64,000 nt of DNA. Origin: Streptomyces angustmyceticus (GTDB taxonomy: Bacteria > Actinomycetota > Actinomycetes > Streptomycetales > Streptomycetaceae). The translations under genes and the position numbers were made by a program. A model generated the notes under the pieces. That model was given only the letters and a program-made list of their open reading frames with translations, ran no database searches and had not been told where the DNA came from. Below are positions 7,473 to 15,952 of this stretch, one piece after another. Numbering within the stretch: the first letter of the stretch is position 1; each line of letters starts with the position of its first letter. The stretch lies in the NCBI RefSeq assembly GCF_019933235.1, contig NZ_CP082945.1:4030001-4094000 (forward strand), given 5' to 3'.

Positions 7473-8867
7473 ATGAGTACGGTCCGACGCCCCGACCACC
7501 GAAGCGAGCAGCACGGCAGCCACCGTTCCGCGCGCTCCTCCCACTCCGCCGGGCTGCGTCATGTGCTGACGCACCTGATCACGCCGCTGCTGATGTGCAT
7601 CGGGATGGGGCTGGCGTACCTGGGGGCCTTCGCGAACCCCGCGCCGCACCACCTGCCCGTCGCGGTCGTCGGATCGGGCCGGAGCGCGCAGCTGCTCGCC
7701 CAGTCGATCAACGACAAGGCGGACGGTGACCTGGAGGTGCGGACCGTCGCCGACCGGTCCGCGGCGGTCGACCGGCTCAAGCACCAGGAGATCTTTGGTG
7801 CGTATGTGATCCATGCGCAGGGGGCGAGGGGCGAGACGTCGGCGAAGGGGGCTTCGGCGAACGAGGCATCGGCTAACGGGGCATCGGCTGACGAAGTGTC
7901 GAAGGGCGTGACGCGCCAGAAGGGTGCGATGAAGAGCGCGGCGGGGAGGGCCGGTGACGGCGGAGTCGCGGGCGGCTCGGTGCGGCAGACGCCTGAGCTG
8001 TTGGTGGCGACCGCCGGGTCCGACACCAGCGCCTCCGTCGTGCAGAAGGTCTTCACCCCGATCGCGGCGCACCAGGGCGCGCCGCTGAAGGTCACGGACG
8101 TGGCGCCGCCGGCCGAGGACGATCCGACGGGCCAGGGCATCTTCTTCCTGCTGGTCGCGATCAGCATCGGCTCGTACGCCTCGGTCGCGGTGATCGGCGG
8201 TGCCGGGGCCGTGCTGCCGGTCCGGTGGCGGGCGGCGCTGGCGATCGGCACGTCCCTCGTCGTCAGCCTCATCGGTACGGCGTTCGCCGGTCCGGTCTTC
8301 CACCTCGTCGAGCACGGACTCCGGGGCCTGTGGGGCATGGCCTGGCTCTACTCCGCCGGCATCCTGCTGATCGGCACCGGCCTGCACACCTTCCTCAAGC
8401 GCTGGACCACGCTCGGCGTGATGGCCCTCTTCGTGATGCTCAACTTCACGTCCTCCGGCGGCATCTTCCGCCCGGAGATGCAGAACGGCTTCTTCGCGGC
8501 GCTGCACTCCTTCTGGAACGGTGCGGGCTTCGTGGAGGGCACGCGCAGCCACGTCTACTTCGACGACTACGGCCTGCCGGGGCACGTCTGGACGCTGGTG
8601 GGGTGGCTGGTCGCCGGCCTGCTGATGGTCGGGGTGGCGGCACTGGCCGAGAAGCGGCGGCGCAGCGCTGAGGCGGAAGCGGCGGCCCATGCCACGGCGG
8701 TGGCGGCGGCCGCGGTGGCGGCGACGGTGCCGGAGCCGATGTCGGAGCGGGGGAGCCGGGCGGTGCGGTCGGCGGGTGCGACAGGGGCTGGTCAGGGCAG
8801 TGGGGCCGTGGAGGCTGATGCGGCGGACGCTGCGGAGGCGGAGATGGAGGAGGCTGTGGGGGTCTAG
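7473..8867 (+). CDS. ABC-2/YhgE-like multi-pass membrane protein
   Basis: A 464-residue membrane protein with the layout of ABC-2 permease or YhgE/Pip proteins. One helix lies near residues 30-52, then an extracytoplasmic domain of about 165 residues, then roughly five helices between about 220 and 400. The family often exports toxic or lipid-like compounds, but no substrate can be inferred. The external domain contains a recent-looking expansion, SAKGASANEASANGASADE, at about residues 125-145. A charged Ala/Glu-rich cytoplasmic tail follows the last helix. It is divergent from marR with the two operator copies between them, so it is the probable target. Confidence 0.78.
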   Translation: MSTVRRPDHRSEQHGSHRSARSSHSAGLRHVLTHLITPLLMCIGMGLAYLGAFANPAPHHLPVAVVGSGRSAQLLAQSINDKADGDLEVRTVADRSAAVDRLKHQEIFGAYVIHAQGARGETSAKGASANEASANGASADEVSKGVTRQKGAMKSAAGRAGDGGVAGGSVRQTPELLVATAGSDTSASVVQKVFTPIAAHQGAPLKVTDVAPPAEDDPTGQGIFFLLVAISIGSYASVAVIGGAGAVLPVRWRAALAIGTSLVVSLIGTAFAGPVFHLVEHGLRGLWGMAWLYSAGILLIGTGLHTFLKRWTTLGVMALFVMLNFTSSGGIFRPEMQNGFFAALHSFWNGAGFVEGTRSHVYFDDYGLPGHVWTLVGWLVAGLLMVGVAALAEKRRRSAEAEAAAHATAVAAAAVAATVPEPMSERGSRAVRSAGATGAGQGSGAVEADAADAAEAEMEEAVGV

Positions 8868-9309
8868 GGGGTGATGTGGGGCGGTGGCGCTTTGGGGCGC
8901 TGGCGCTTCGGGGTGGTGGGGGGCGAGGGCGTAGGGCGTGGGCCGGTGGGTGGGGCCTGGTGTTTGGGCTGGGGTCGGTCTCGTCCTGGCCGTTGGTCCG
9001 GGGGCCCGGGGCGTGTGCGTTGGGGGAGCCGGAGCATGCGGGTACCGGACTCGGGCGTTTCGAGATCCCGCTCCCAGGCCTCCCGTTGCTTCGAGTGCTT
9101 TCGAGACTCCTGCGGTGCGAAGCCTCGGGACTTTTGAGGTCCGGGCTTTCGTGGTGTGAGAGCCGGAGAGTTATCCACAGGCTCTGCGGGTTGTGACGGG
9201 ATCTCGGTAACGTCATTGCTCGTCGGCGGGCCGGGTTCGCCCGGCGGGTTGATGGACGCAGCGGACAAGGACACAAGAGCGCAGGTCGTGAAGGGGGAGG
9301 TGGCCCGCT
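8868..9309. other. intergenic region, no gene recognised
   Basis: About 440 bp between the permease and the DUF2252 gene. Near the left end a 14-bp sequence of the form GTGGCGCTTTGGGG is repeated with two changes 16 bp later (8884-8913). No coding signal or hairpin stands out; the promoter of the DUF2252 gene should lie at the right end. Confidence 0.45.
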
Positions 9310-10749
9310 ATGCCGCGTGTGCCGTACGTAACGGGGTTTGCGAAGGCGGATGTGCAGGGATCGTCGCCCAAGGCGGCCGGGCGGGCGTTGCGGGAGCGCG
9401 TTCCGCGTGCCGAGCATGCCGCGCTGACGATCGCGGCCGGGCGGCCGGATGCGGTGGCGGCGGTTGAGCGGTCCAATGCCGGCCGTCTGCCCGAACTGAC
9501 GCCGATACGGGTCGGCCGGATGGCCGCGAGCCCCTTCGCCTTCCTTCGTGGCTCAGCGGGCCTGATGGCGTACGACCTGACGGGCAGCCCCGTGACCGGC
9601 ATCGGCGCGCAGATCTGCGGAGACGCCCACGCCGCCAATTTCGGACTGTACGGCGACGCCCGCGGCCAGCTCGTCATCGATCTCAATGACTTCGACGAGA
9701 CCCTGTACGGGCCGTGGGAGTGGGATGTGAAGCGGCTTGCGACGTCGATGGTGCTGGCAGGCCGGGAGGCGGGCGCGGACGAGGACGCCTGCCGCAAGGC
9801 GGCACAGGACGCGGCGGGCGCGTACCGGCGCACGATGCGACTGTTGGCGAAGCTGCCGGTGACCGAGGCATGGAACGCGATCGCCGACGAGGCGCTGGTC
9901 TCCCACGCTGACGCCAAGGACCTGGTGGGGACGCTGGAGCGGGTCGCGGACAAGGCGCGCAAGAACACCAGCGCGCGCTTCGCGGCGAAGGCGACGGAGG
10001 AAACACCGGACGGTGGCCGCCGGTTCGTGGACGCGCAGCCGGTGCTGCGGAGGGTGCCGGACGCGGAGGCGGCAGCGGTGGCCGCATCCCTCGCCGGCTA
10101 CCTGGAGACGCTCCCCGAAGACCTGCTGCCGCTGATAGCTCGGCACGCGATACACGATGTGGCCTTCCGCGTGGTCGGCACCGGCAGCGTGGGCCTGCGG
10201 TCGTACGTGGTGCTGCTGTTGGACCACCGGGGCGAGCCGCTCGTCCTGCAGGTGAAGGAGGCGCGCGCCTCGGTGCTGGCGCCGTTCGTGGCGAAGGTCG
10301 GCTTCCCGGTACCGCCGGTGGTGCACGAGGGGCGCCGGGTGGTGCTCGGGCAGCGCCGGATGCAGGTGGTCAGCGACATCCTGCTGGGCTGGACGACGGT
10401 GCACGATGCTGCGGCGCCGGGCAATGGAGCGATCGCGGGGAACGGCCGACGGGAAGGACGGGAGTTCCAGGTCCGCCAGTTCCGGAACCGCAAGGGCAGC
10501 GTGGACCCGGCGCAGTTGTCCGGCGATCAGATGGACGACTACGCCCGTATGACCGGCGCGCTCCTGGCCCGGGCCCATGCGCACAGCGCCGACCCACGCC
10601 TCCTGGCCGGCTACTGCGGCAAGAACGAGGAACTGGATGAAGCGATCGGGAAGTTCGCGGTGTCGTACGCGGACCGTACGGAGGCGGACCATGCGGAACT
10701 GGCCGCGGCGGTGAAGAGCGGGCGGATTCCGGCGGAGACGGGAGTGTGA
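9310..10749 (+). CDS. DUF2252 domain protein
   Basis: A 479-residue protein of the DUF2252 family, which is distantly kinase-like (aminoglycoside-phosphotransferase fold) and has no established function. The conserved core is present: MAASPFAFLRGSA near residue 75, then QICGDAHAANFG at about 100 and LVIDLNDFDETLYGPWEWDV at about 120. These match the catalytic-like HxxNF and DxxDFD motifs of the family. The translation starts at an ATG preceded by GGGGGAGG. There is no obvious operon partner. Confidence 0.85.
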   Translation: MPRVPYVTGFAKADVQGSSPKAAGRALRERVPRAEHAALTIAAGRPDAVAAVERSNAGRLPELTPIRVGRMAASPFAFLRGSAGLMAYDLTGSPVTGIGAQICGDAHAANFGLYGDARGQLVIDLNDFDETLYGPWEWDVKRLATSMVLAGREAGADEDACRKAAQDAAGAYRRTMRLLAKLPVTEAWNAIADEALVSHADAKDLVGTLERVADKARKNTSARFAAKATEETPDGGRRFVDAQPVLRRVPDAEAAAVAASLAGYLETLPEDLLPLIARHAIHDVAFRVVGTGSVGLRSYVVLLLDHRGEPLVLQVKEARASVLAPFVAKVGFPVPPVVHEGRRVVLGQRRMQVVSDILLGWTTVHDAAAPGNGAIAGNGRREGREFQVRQFRNRKGSVDPAQLSGDQMDDYARMTGALLARAHAHSADPRLLAGYCGKNEELDEAIGKFAVSYADRTEADHAELAAAVKSGRIPAETGV

Positions 10750-11224
10750 GGGAGAGGGCAGGAGCCGGCGACGCGGGGGAGGAAAGAGACGTCTAGGGGC
10801 TGCGGCCGGGCTCCGGAGGCTGGAGCTGGGGTGGGCGTGGGCGCTCGGCCGGTGTCGGAGTGCGGTCGGCTTCTGGGCCGGAGACCGGGGAGTGGGCGGA
10901 GGCTCTGACGGGATCGGGGCTGTGCGTGGCGGTCTGCTGGGGGCGTGTGCCGTGGGCGGCGTGTGCGTATACGGGGTGTGGCGTGTGTGAGCTTCTGCCG
11001 GGAGCCGGGAGCCGGGAGCCGGGAGCCGGGAGCCGGGAGCCGGGCTGCGGGAGCCGGGCTGCGGGCGTGGGGTGGGAGCGGGGGCCACCGTGCGGCTGGC
11101 TGGTGGGCGGAGGGGGCCTGAGGGGGAGGGAGGGCTGGGGGGGCTGGGGGGGGGAGGCCCCCCGGTAGGAAGCGAGGGAATGGCCGTGGAGGGTTGGGTC
11201 CGGTGTGGGCCGTACGCTGACCGG
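10750..11224. other. intergenic region with heptamer array
   Basis: 475 bp between the DUF2252 gene and the J-domain gene. It holds the 70-bp heptamer array at 10997-11066 (separate entry) and several G-runs around 11100-11162, including a hairpin-prone G-run followed by GGCCCCCC near 11150. I see no gene here. Confidence 0.5.
10997..11066. repeat. GCCGGGA heptamer tandem array, copy A
   Basis: Ten consecutive 7-bp units: six perfect GCCGGGA (10997-11038), then GCCGGGC, TGCGGGA, GCCGGGC and TGCGGGC. The same unit repeats at 12664, on the other side of the J-domain/rhodanese pair. Confidence 0.92.
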
Positions 11225-12304
11225 GTGACGAACTCGCACGCGGAGAACACGCAGGACGGTCAGCACCGACCGGACGTACCGGGTATCCCGGACGCCTCGG
11301 CCGAGCCGCAGGCACCGGACGCCCGCGGCGGCGGTCAGAGAGCCCAGGCCGGGCAGGACGGGGGCCCGAGAGATCAGACCGGGGGGCCCGAGCAGACGGA
11401 TGCCCACCAGGGTGTTCAGGGCGCCCAGGGTGGTTCGGCCAGCGGTCAGGCGGAGGCCGGGCCCGAGCAGGGTGGCGCGCCGGATGGCAAGGCGGCTCAC
11501 GACCAGGCGTCTCAGAAGCAGGCGGCTGAGGCCGAGGCGACGCGGCGGCTGGCCAAGGCGGTGCTGGCCGCGGAGCAGGCGCTGATCGAGTTCGAGATCG
11601 CCGTGGAGACCTTCCGGGTGGAGGTGGAGAACTTCTCCCGCCTGCACCACCAGCGGCTCGGCCCCATGTACGCGCGGCTCGACGAGCTCGACGCGCAGAT
11701 CGCCGAGGCGGTGGCGGCGCGTACGGGCGATCCCGAGGACGTCCGTAAGGCGCAGGAGGCTCGTGCGTCGGTGCTGCCGATGCCGGAGGTGGAGGAGCTC
11801 TTCCACGGCTGGATGGGCTCGGACGGACTGTTCTCCGAGGCGCAGGCGATGCTCACCGAGCAGCCGGTGCAGCCGCCGCAGAAGGTGCGGCCCAGTGAGG
11901 AGGCCCGCAAGGTCTACCGCGACCTGGTGCGCAAGGCCCATCCGGACCTGGCACGGGACGACGCGGAGCGGGCCCGGCGGGACGAGTTCATCGCGCGGGT
12001 CAACGCGGCGTACGGCCAGGGCAACGAGGCCGTGCTGCGGGAGCTGGCGCAGGAGTGGGAGGCCGGTCCGGCCCCGGCCGAGGAGCGGCTCAGCGAGAGC
12101 GAGGAGCTCTACGCCCGGCTGGAGTGGCTGGCCGAGCGCAAGGAGCTGCTGGCCGCCGCTGCCTCCGAGCTGGAGGAGAGCGCGATCGGCGCGATGATCA
12201 AGATGGCGCCGGAGGACCCGGACGCGCTCCTGGACGAGATCGCCGAGAAGCTGCTCGCCGACGTCGCGGAACGTGAGACCTACCTCGCGCAGCTGGTCGG
12301 GTAG
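11225..12304 (+). CDS. coiled-coil protein with C-terminal J-like domain
   Basis: A 359-residue protein read from the GTG at 11225. A TACGCT box lies at 11213-11218, exactly 6 bp before the start, and no RBS is visible, so a leaderless transcript is likely. An earlier ATG at 11180 is possible but less convincing. Residues 1-100 are a Gln/Gly/Asp-rich low-complexity region. About 100-200 is helical and coiled-coil-like (AKAVLAAEQALIEFEIAVET). At about 222-275 comes a J-domain-like segment with the diagnostic HPD in RDLVRKAHPDLARDDAERAR. A further charged helix ends the protein. The HPD motif suggests an Hsp70 (DnaK) cochaperone role. A rhodanese gene follows 9 bp downstream. Confidence 0.85.
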   Translation: MTNSHAENTQDGQHRPDVPGIPDASAEPQAPDARGGGQRAQAGQDGGPRDQTGGPEQTDAHQGVQGAQGGSASGQAEAGPEQGGAPDGKAAHDQASQKQAAEAEATRRLAKAVLAAEQALIEFEIAVETFRVEVENFSRLHHQRLGPMYARLDELDAQIAEAVAARTGDPEDVRKAQEARASVLPMPEVEELFHGWMGSDGLFSEAQAMLTEQPVQPPQKVRPSEEARKVYRDLVRKAHPDLARDDAERARRDEFIARVNAAYGQGNEAVLRELAQEWEAGPAPAEERLSESEELYARLEWLAERKELLAAAASELEESAIGAMIKMAPEDPDALLDEIAEKLLADVAERETYLAQLVG

Positions 12305-12313
12305 CGTCGGACC

Positions 12314-12658
12314 ATGCAATTTGGTTCTGTGCCCACGGTCGGTGTCGACGCCCTCACGCCGGAGGACTTCCTCCTCGACGTGCGCGAGAACGACGAGTGG
12401 GAGGCGGGGCACGCCGACGGCGCGCTGCACATCCCGATGAGTGAATTCGTCGCCCGCTACGGTGAGTTGACCGAGGCGGCCCCCGCGGACGGCAAGGTGT
12501 ACGTGCTGTGCCGGGTCGGCGGGCGCTCGGCGCAGGTGGCGCAGTATCTGGTCCAGCAGGGCATCGACGCGGTGAACGTCGCGGGCGGAATGCAGGCATG
12601 GGAGGCCGCCGGTCGCCCCGTGTCGGATGGCAAGGGCGGCCCCGGCGCGGTTATCTAG
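12314..12658 (+). CDS. rhodanese-like single-domain protein
   Basis: A 114-residue single rhodanese domain. LLDVRENDEWEAGHADGALH is the typical N-terminal half, and the active-site loop VLCRVGGRSAQVA carries the catalytic Cys at about residue 66. Such proteins move sulfane sulfur or act in redox and sulfur relay. The start is the ATG at 12314, with TAGCGT 6 bp upstream that overlaps the stop of the J-domain gene, so it may have its own leaderless promoter as well as read-through. The second heptamer array begins immediately after its stop codon. Confidence 0.92.
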   Translation: MQFGSVPTVGVDALTPEDFLLDVRENDEWEAGHADGALHIPMSEFVARYGELTEAAPADGKVYVLCRVGGRSAQVAQYLVQQGIDAVNVAGGMQAWEAAGRPVSDGKGGPGAVI

Positions 12659-12663
12659 CGGGA

Positions 12664-12710
12664 GCCGGGAGCCGGGAGCCGGGAGCCGGGAGCCGGGAGC
12701 CGGGAGCCGG
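12664..12710. repeat. GCCGGGA heptamer tandem array, copy B
   Basis: Six perfect GCCGGGA units (12664-12705) with partial units on both sides; the left partial unit touches the TAG stop of the rhodanese gene (12656-12658). It is identical in unit and phase to the array at 10997. Confidence 0.92.
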
Positions 12711-12845
12711 CCTGTTGGGCTGCTCGGTGGCTGAGGCGGTCGGGCGGCCTCCCGCGGTCGGGCGGGCGATGGCCGCTGCGGACTCGGGGACTCGACGCCG
12801 CAGGTGGACACCCGCCGTGGCTTGCCTTCCACCCTGCCCTTGCCC

Positions 12846-13979
12846 TCAGCGCAGCGGGTGGGCCGCGAGCAGGTCGCCGAGGGCTTCCTCGTGGGCGGCG
12901 GCGGGGCCGAGGGAGAGCTCCAGCTGTTTGGCCCAGGCGTGGTAGCGGTGCAGCGCGTAGTCGGTGTCGGCACCGAAGCCGCCGTGGAGGTGCTGGGCGG
13001 TCTGGACGACACGGCGTACGCCCTCGGAGGCCCAGATCTTGGCGACGGCGACGTCCCCGGCGGGCGGTAGCGGGCCGGCCGCGTCGGTGGTGATGCGCCA
13101 GGCTGCCTGCCAGAGCGTGGCCTCCATGGCGCGCAGGTCGATGAAGCGGTCGGCGGCCTGTACGGCGACGGCCTGGAAGGTCGCCACCGGGAATCCGAAC
13201 TGCTCGCGCTTGCTGGTGTAGTCGCTGGTCATGGCGAGGACGCTCTCGCCCACGCCCAGGGCGAGTGCACAGGTGCCGGTGGTCAGCACGTTGCGCAGCG
13301 ACTCCCAGGCGTGTGGGGCAGTGATCGTTTCCTGGGCGCCGAGGCGTACGGCATTCAGCCGGACCTCGGCGAGGCGCTCGCCGGTGGTGGATATCTGGTC
13401 GTCGAGCGTGATGCCCGGGTGGGTACGGGGGACGAGGGCGAGTACGGCCCGGCCTTCGGGGGTGTGGGCGGGGAGCAGGATGCGGTCCGCTGTCTGGGCC
13501 CAGGGAACGGCTGTCTGGACCCCGTCGAAGATCCAGTCGGCACCCTCTTGGCGGGCGGCTACGGCGAGTTCGGCCGGTTCGTGGCCCGTGCGGCCGGCGG
13601 CGGCGACGGTCACGACGAGGTCGCCGGCCGCAAGGAGGGGCAGCACTTCCGCGGAGAGCTCGTCGGTGGCGTACCGCTGGAGGGTGAGTGCGGCGGCGCC
13701 GGTCTCCAGCAGGGGTACTCGCGCCAGTACTTTGGCCGACTCGCGGAGTACGAGGCAGAGCGCGATCGGGTCCAGGCCCGCGCCGCCGTGCTCGGGCGCG
13801 ATCGGCAGGCTCAGCAGGTCGGCGTCGGCGAGCTTGCGCCACAGCACGCGGTCGAAGTCGTCGGCGACCGCACCGGGGGTGAGTGCCGGACTGGGCACGC
13901 TGTCCGGAGCGACCCCCGAGAAGACGGCCTTGGCCGCTTCGACGGCAGCCTGCTGCTCCTCGGTGAAGGTGAAGTCCAT
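12846..13979 (-). CDS. acyl-CoA dehydrogenase family protein
   Basis: A 377-residue flavoprotein of the acyl-CoA dehydrogenase fold, expected to oxidise an acyl-CoA thioester or a steroid/aromatic side-chain CoA ester using FAD. The N-terminal helical domain begins MDFTFTEEQQAAVEAAKAVF. EHGGAGLDPIALCLVLRESA marks the conserved region near residue 60. The C-terminal helical domain includes YTSKREQFGFPVATFQAVAV and VQTAQHLHGGFGADTDYALH, the latter matching the HGGxG segment of the family. It is monocistronic, with a 13-bp dyad 30-43 bp upstream of the start. Substrate is unknown. Confidence 0.88.
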   Translation of the reverse strand: MDFTFTEEQQAAVEAAKAVFSGVAPDSVPSPALTPGAVADDFDRVLWRKLADADLLSLPIAPEHGGAGLDPIALCLVLRESAKVLARVPLLETGAAALTLQRYATDELSAEVLPLLAAGDLVVTVAAAGRTGHEPAELAVAARQEGADWIFDGVQTAVPWAQTADRILLPAHTPEGRAVLALVPRTHPGITLDDQISTTGERLAEVRLNAVRLGAQETITAPHAWESLRNVLTTGTCALALGVGESVLAMTSDYTSKREQFGFPVATFQAVAVQAADRFIDLRAMEATLWQAAWRITTDAAGPLPPAGDVAVAKIWASEGVRRVVQTAQHLHGGFGADTDYALHRYHAWAKQLELSLGPAAAHEEALGDLLAAHPLR

Positions 13980-14411
13980 TGCTCTGTCCTCCCACGCGGC
14001 GCCTCGAACTGACGATGCGTCAAGGTAGAACAGGTTGCAGGAATTGGGAATGGCGGAAGCGGGGAAGGGCGGGAGGAGTTGGGGGCGTGGGGCGGCCGCT
14101 GGGGCTGCCCGGTGGTGGGCGTGGTTGTTGGCGGAGAGGTGGAGGACTTGGTGCCGGGCGGAGCTGTGTGGCTATGCAGCTGTGTAGGCGCGAGACGTGG
14201 CGTACGCAGTTGATGCAGGCCCGGTTGATGGCGGATGCCGCTGTGGGACCGGCGCAGCCTTCTCTGCCTGCTCGGGCGGCCCATGGACCGGCAGGCAGTT
14301 GTTCACGGTTGCCGGTCCCATCCCGGACCCGCTCCTGGGGAGGGAGCAGATCGGCGCCCGGCGCCGTACCGCCTGCCCCTGCCTCCGCCTCGGGCCCGCC
14401 CCGGAGCGGAC
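13980..14411. other. intergenic region upstream of the acyl-CoA dehydrogenase
   Basis: About 430 bp lie between the paaE stop (14412) and the acyl-CoA dehydrogenase start, both on the minus strand. It contains the TGACG dyad (14010-14022). A short repeat, AGCTGTGTGGCTATGCAGCTGTGT, occurs as two AGCTGTGT copies near 14160-14185. No convincing gene or terminator was found. Confidence 0.45.
14010..14022. promoter_or_regulatory. candidate operator upstream of acyl-CoA dehydrogenase
   Basis: Perfect inverted repeat TGACG-ATG-CGTCA, 30 bp upstream of the ATG at 13979. The form resembles TetR-type operators near acyl-CoA dehydrogenase genes; no regulator gene lies beside it. Confidence 0.5.
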
Positions 14412-15455
14412 CTACCGGTCGAAGTCCAGCTCGACCTTCTCCGTGACCGGGTGGGACTGGCAGGCCAGGACATACCCCGCGTCGACCTCGTCGGATTCCA
14501 GGGCGAAGTTGCGGTCCATGCGTATCTCGCCCGACACCAGGAAGGCGCGGCAGGTGCCGCAGACGCCGCCCTTGCAGGCGTACGGGGCGTCCGCGCGGTT
14601 GCGCAGGACGGCTTCGAGCAGCGACTCGCTGTCGTGGACCGGCCAGGTGCCGGAGCGGCCGTCGAGGGTGGCGGAGACGGTGCTGTGTGCTGGAGTGGTG
14701 GTGGCGGGGGCGGTCGGGGTGCCGTTGTCGACGTGGAAGATCTCTTCGTGGATGCGGGTGCGGGGCACGTCGAGGGCGCGGAGGGCGCGTTCGGCGCCTT
14801 GGACCAGGCCGTAGGGGCCGCACAGGTACCAGCCGTCGACGGAGTCGATCTTCAGGAGCGCGGGCAGGAGGGAGCGGAGCCGGGTCTCGTCCAGGCGGCC
14901 GGAGGGCAGGCCGGCTTGTTGTTCCTCGCGGGAGAGGGTGTGGATGAGCTGGAAGCGCTGGGGATAGCGGTCCTTGAGGTCGGCCACCTCCTCCAGGAAC
15001 ATCGTCGATGCCGCCGTGCGGTCGCTGCGGATGAGGCAGAAATGGGCGTCCGGCTGCCGGTCGAGCAGGGTGGCGGCGATGGACAGCACGGGCGTGATGC
15101 CGCTGCCGCCGACGATGCCGACGAAGTGGCCGGGGCGGGGTTCGAGGGTGAAGCGGCCGGCCGGGGCCATCACGTCCACCGTGTCGCCGACGGCCAGTTC
15201 CTTGAGCGCGTAGGTCGAGAAGGCGCCGTCCTCGACGAGGCGGATGCCCACCCGCAGCACGGGCCGGTCGGTGGCGGGGGCGCAGATGGAGTACGTACGG
15301 CGGATCTCCTGGCCGTCGACGGATCTGCGCAGCGCGATGTGCTGTCCGGGAGTGTGCCGGAAGGTGGTGTGCAGCTCGGGCGGGACCTCGAAGGTGACGG
15401 CCACCGCGTCGTCCGTGAGCCGCTCGATCTCCCGGACCTGGAGCGGGTGGAACAT
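14412..15455 (-). CDS. paaE: phenylacetyl-CoA epoxidase reductase subunit PaaE
   Basis: Reductase that passes electrons from NADPH through FAD and a [2Fe-2S] centre to the PaaABC(D) oxygenase. It has 347 residues from the ATG at 15455; GGAG lies 5 bp upstream and TGA of paaD overlaps the start. The order is an FAD-binding domain with RRTYSICAP at about 50-60, an NAD-binding domain with GIVGGSGITPVLSIA at about 112-127, and a C-terminal plant-type ferredoxin domain with CKGGVCGTC near 295-303 plus a later Cys in YVLACQS. It is the last gene of the paaABCDE run. Confidence 0.95.
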   Translation of the reverse strand: MFHPLQVREIERLTDDAVAVTFEVPPELHTTFRHTPGQHIALRRSVDGQEIRRTYSICAPATDRPVLRVGIRLVEDGAFSTYALKELAVGDTVDVMAPAGRFTLEPRPGHFVGIVGGSGITPVLSIAATLLDRQPDAHFCLIRSDRTAASTMFLEEVADLKDRYPQRFQLIHTLSREEQQAGLPSGRLDETRLRSLLPALLKIDSVDGWYLCGPYGLVQGAERALRALDVPRTRIHEEIFHVDNGTPTAPATTTPAHSTVSATLDGRSGTWPVHDSESLLEAVLRNRADAPYACKGGVCGTCRAFLVSGEIRMDRNFALESDEVDAGYVLACQSHPVTEKVELDFDR

Positions 15456-15952
15456 CACAACTCCTTGAAGTGGTCGAAGGGTTCGCGGCAGGACTCACAG
15501 CGGCGCAGTGCCTTGCACGCCGTGGAGGAGAACCGGCTCAGCAGGGTGGTGTCGGTCGATCCGCAGTGCGGGCAGCGGATGGTGAGGTCGACGGTGACCG
15601 GGCCGTCGGCCGGTCCCGTGGGGCGCGGGGGCGCGATGCCGAATTCGGCGAGCTTGCGGCGGCCCTCGGCGGTGATCGCGTCCGTGGTCCACGGCGGGCT
15701 GAGGACCGTACGGACCTCGACCTCGGGCATCCCGTGGTCGTGCAGCACGCGCTCGATGTCGGCCGACATCGCTTCGATGGCGGGGCAGCCGGTGTAGGTC
15801 GGGGTGAGGTGCACCTCGACCCGGCCGGGCGCGGTCAGGTGGACATCGCGCAGCACACCGAGTTCGGCGAGGGTGAGTACCGGCAGCTCGGGGTCGGGAA
15901 CGGAGCCGGCCAGCGCGCGCAGTTCCTCTTCGAGGGCGGCGGTGGTCACCAT
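15455..15952 (-). CDS. paaD: phenylacetyl-CoA epoxidase accessory protein PaaD
   Basis: PaaD is a MIP18-like (DUF59) protein needed for maturation of the epoxidase, probably in iron-sulfur assembly. It has 165 residues from the ATG at 15952. The DUF59 part carries SVPDPELPVLTLAELGVLRD and YTGCPAIEAM. A zinc-ribbon-like C-terminus has CPHCGSTD and ACKALRRCESC, giving four or five clustered cysteines. It overlaps the end of paaC by 7 bp and the start of paaE, so translation is coupled. Confidence 0.94.
   Translation of the reverse strand: MVTTAALEEELRALAGSVPDPELPVLTLAELGVLRDVHLTAPGRVEVHLTPTYTGCPAIEAMSADIERVLHDHGMPEVEVRTVLSPPWTTDAITAEGRRKLAEFGIAPPRPTGPADGPVTVDLTIRCPHCGSTDTTLLSRFSSTACKALRRCESCREPFDHFKEL

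Noticed and set aside
10997..12710. Heptamer arrays considered as a CRISPR or as in-frame protein repeats
   Set aside because: There are no spacers, the unit is 7 bp, and the arrays lie outside the supported genes, so they are simple tandem repeats.
14160..14250. Short frames with clustered Cys residues, considered as a leader peptide
   Set aside because: The minus-strand reading INRACINCVRHVSRLHSC looked leader-like, but it has no proper start with an RBS and the downstream gene is not a sulfur or amino-acid operon.
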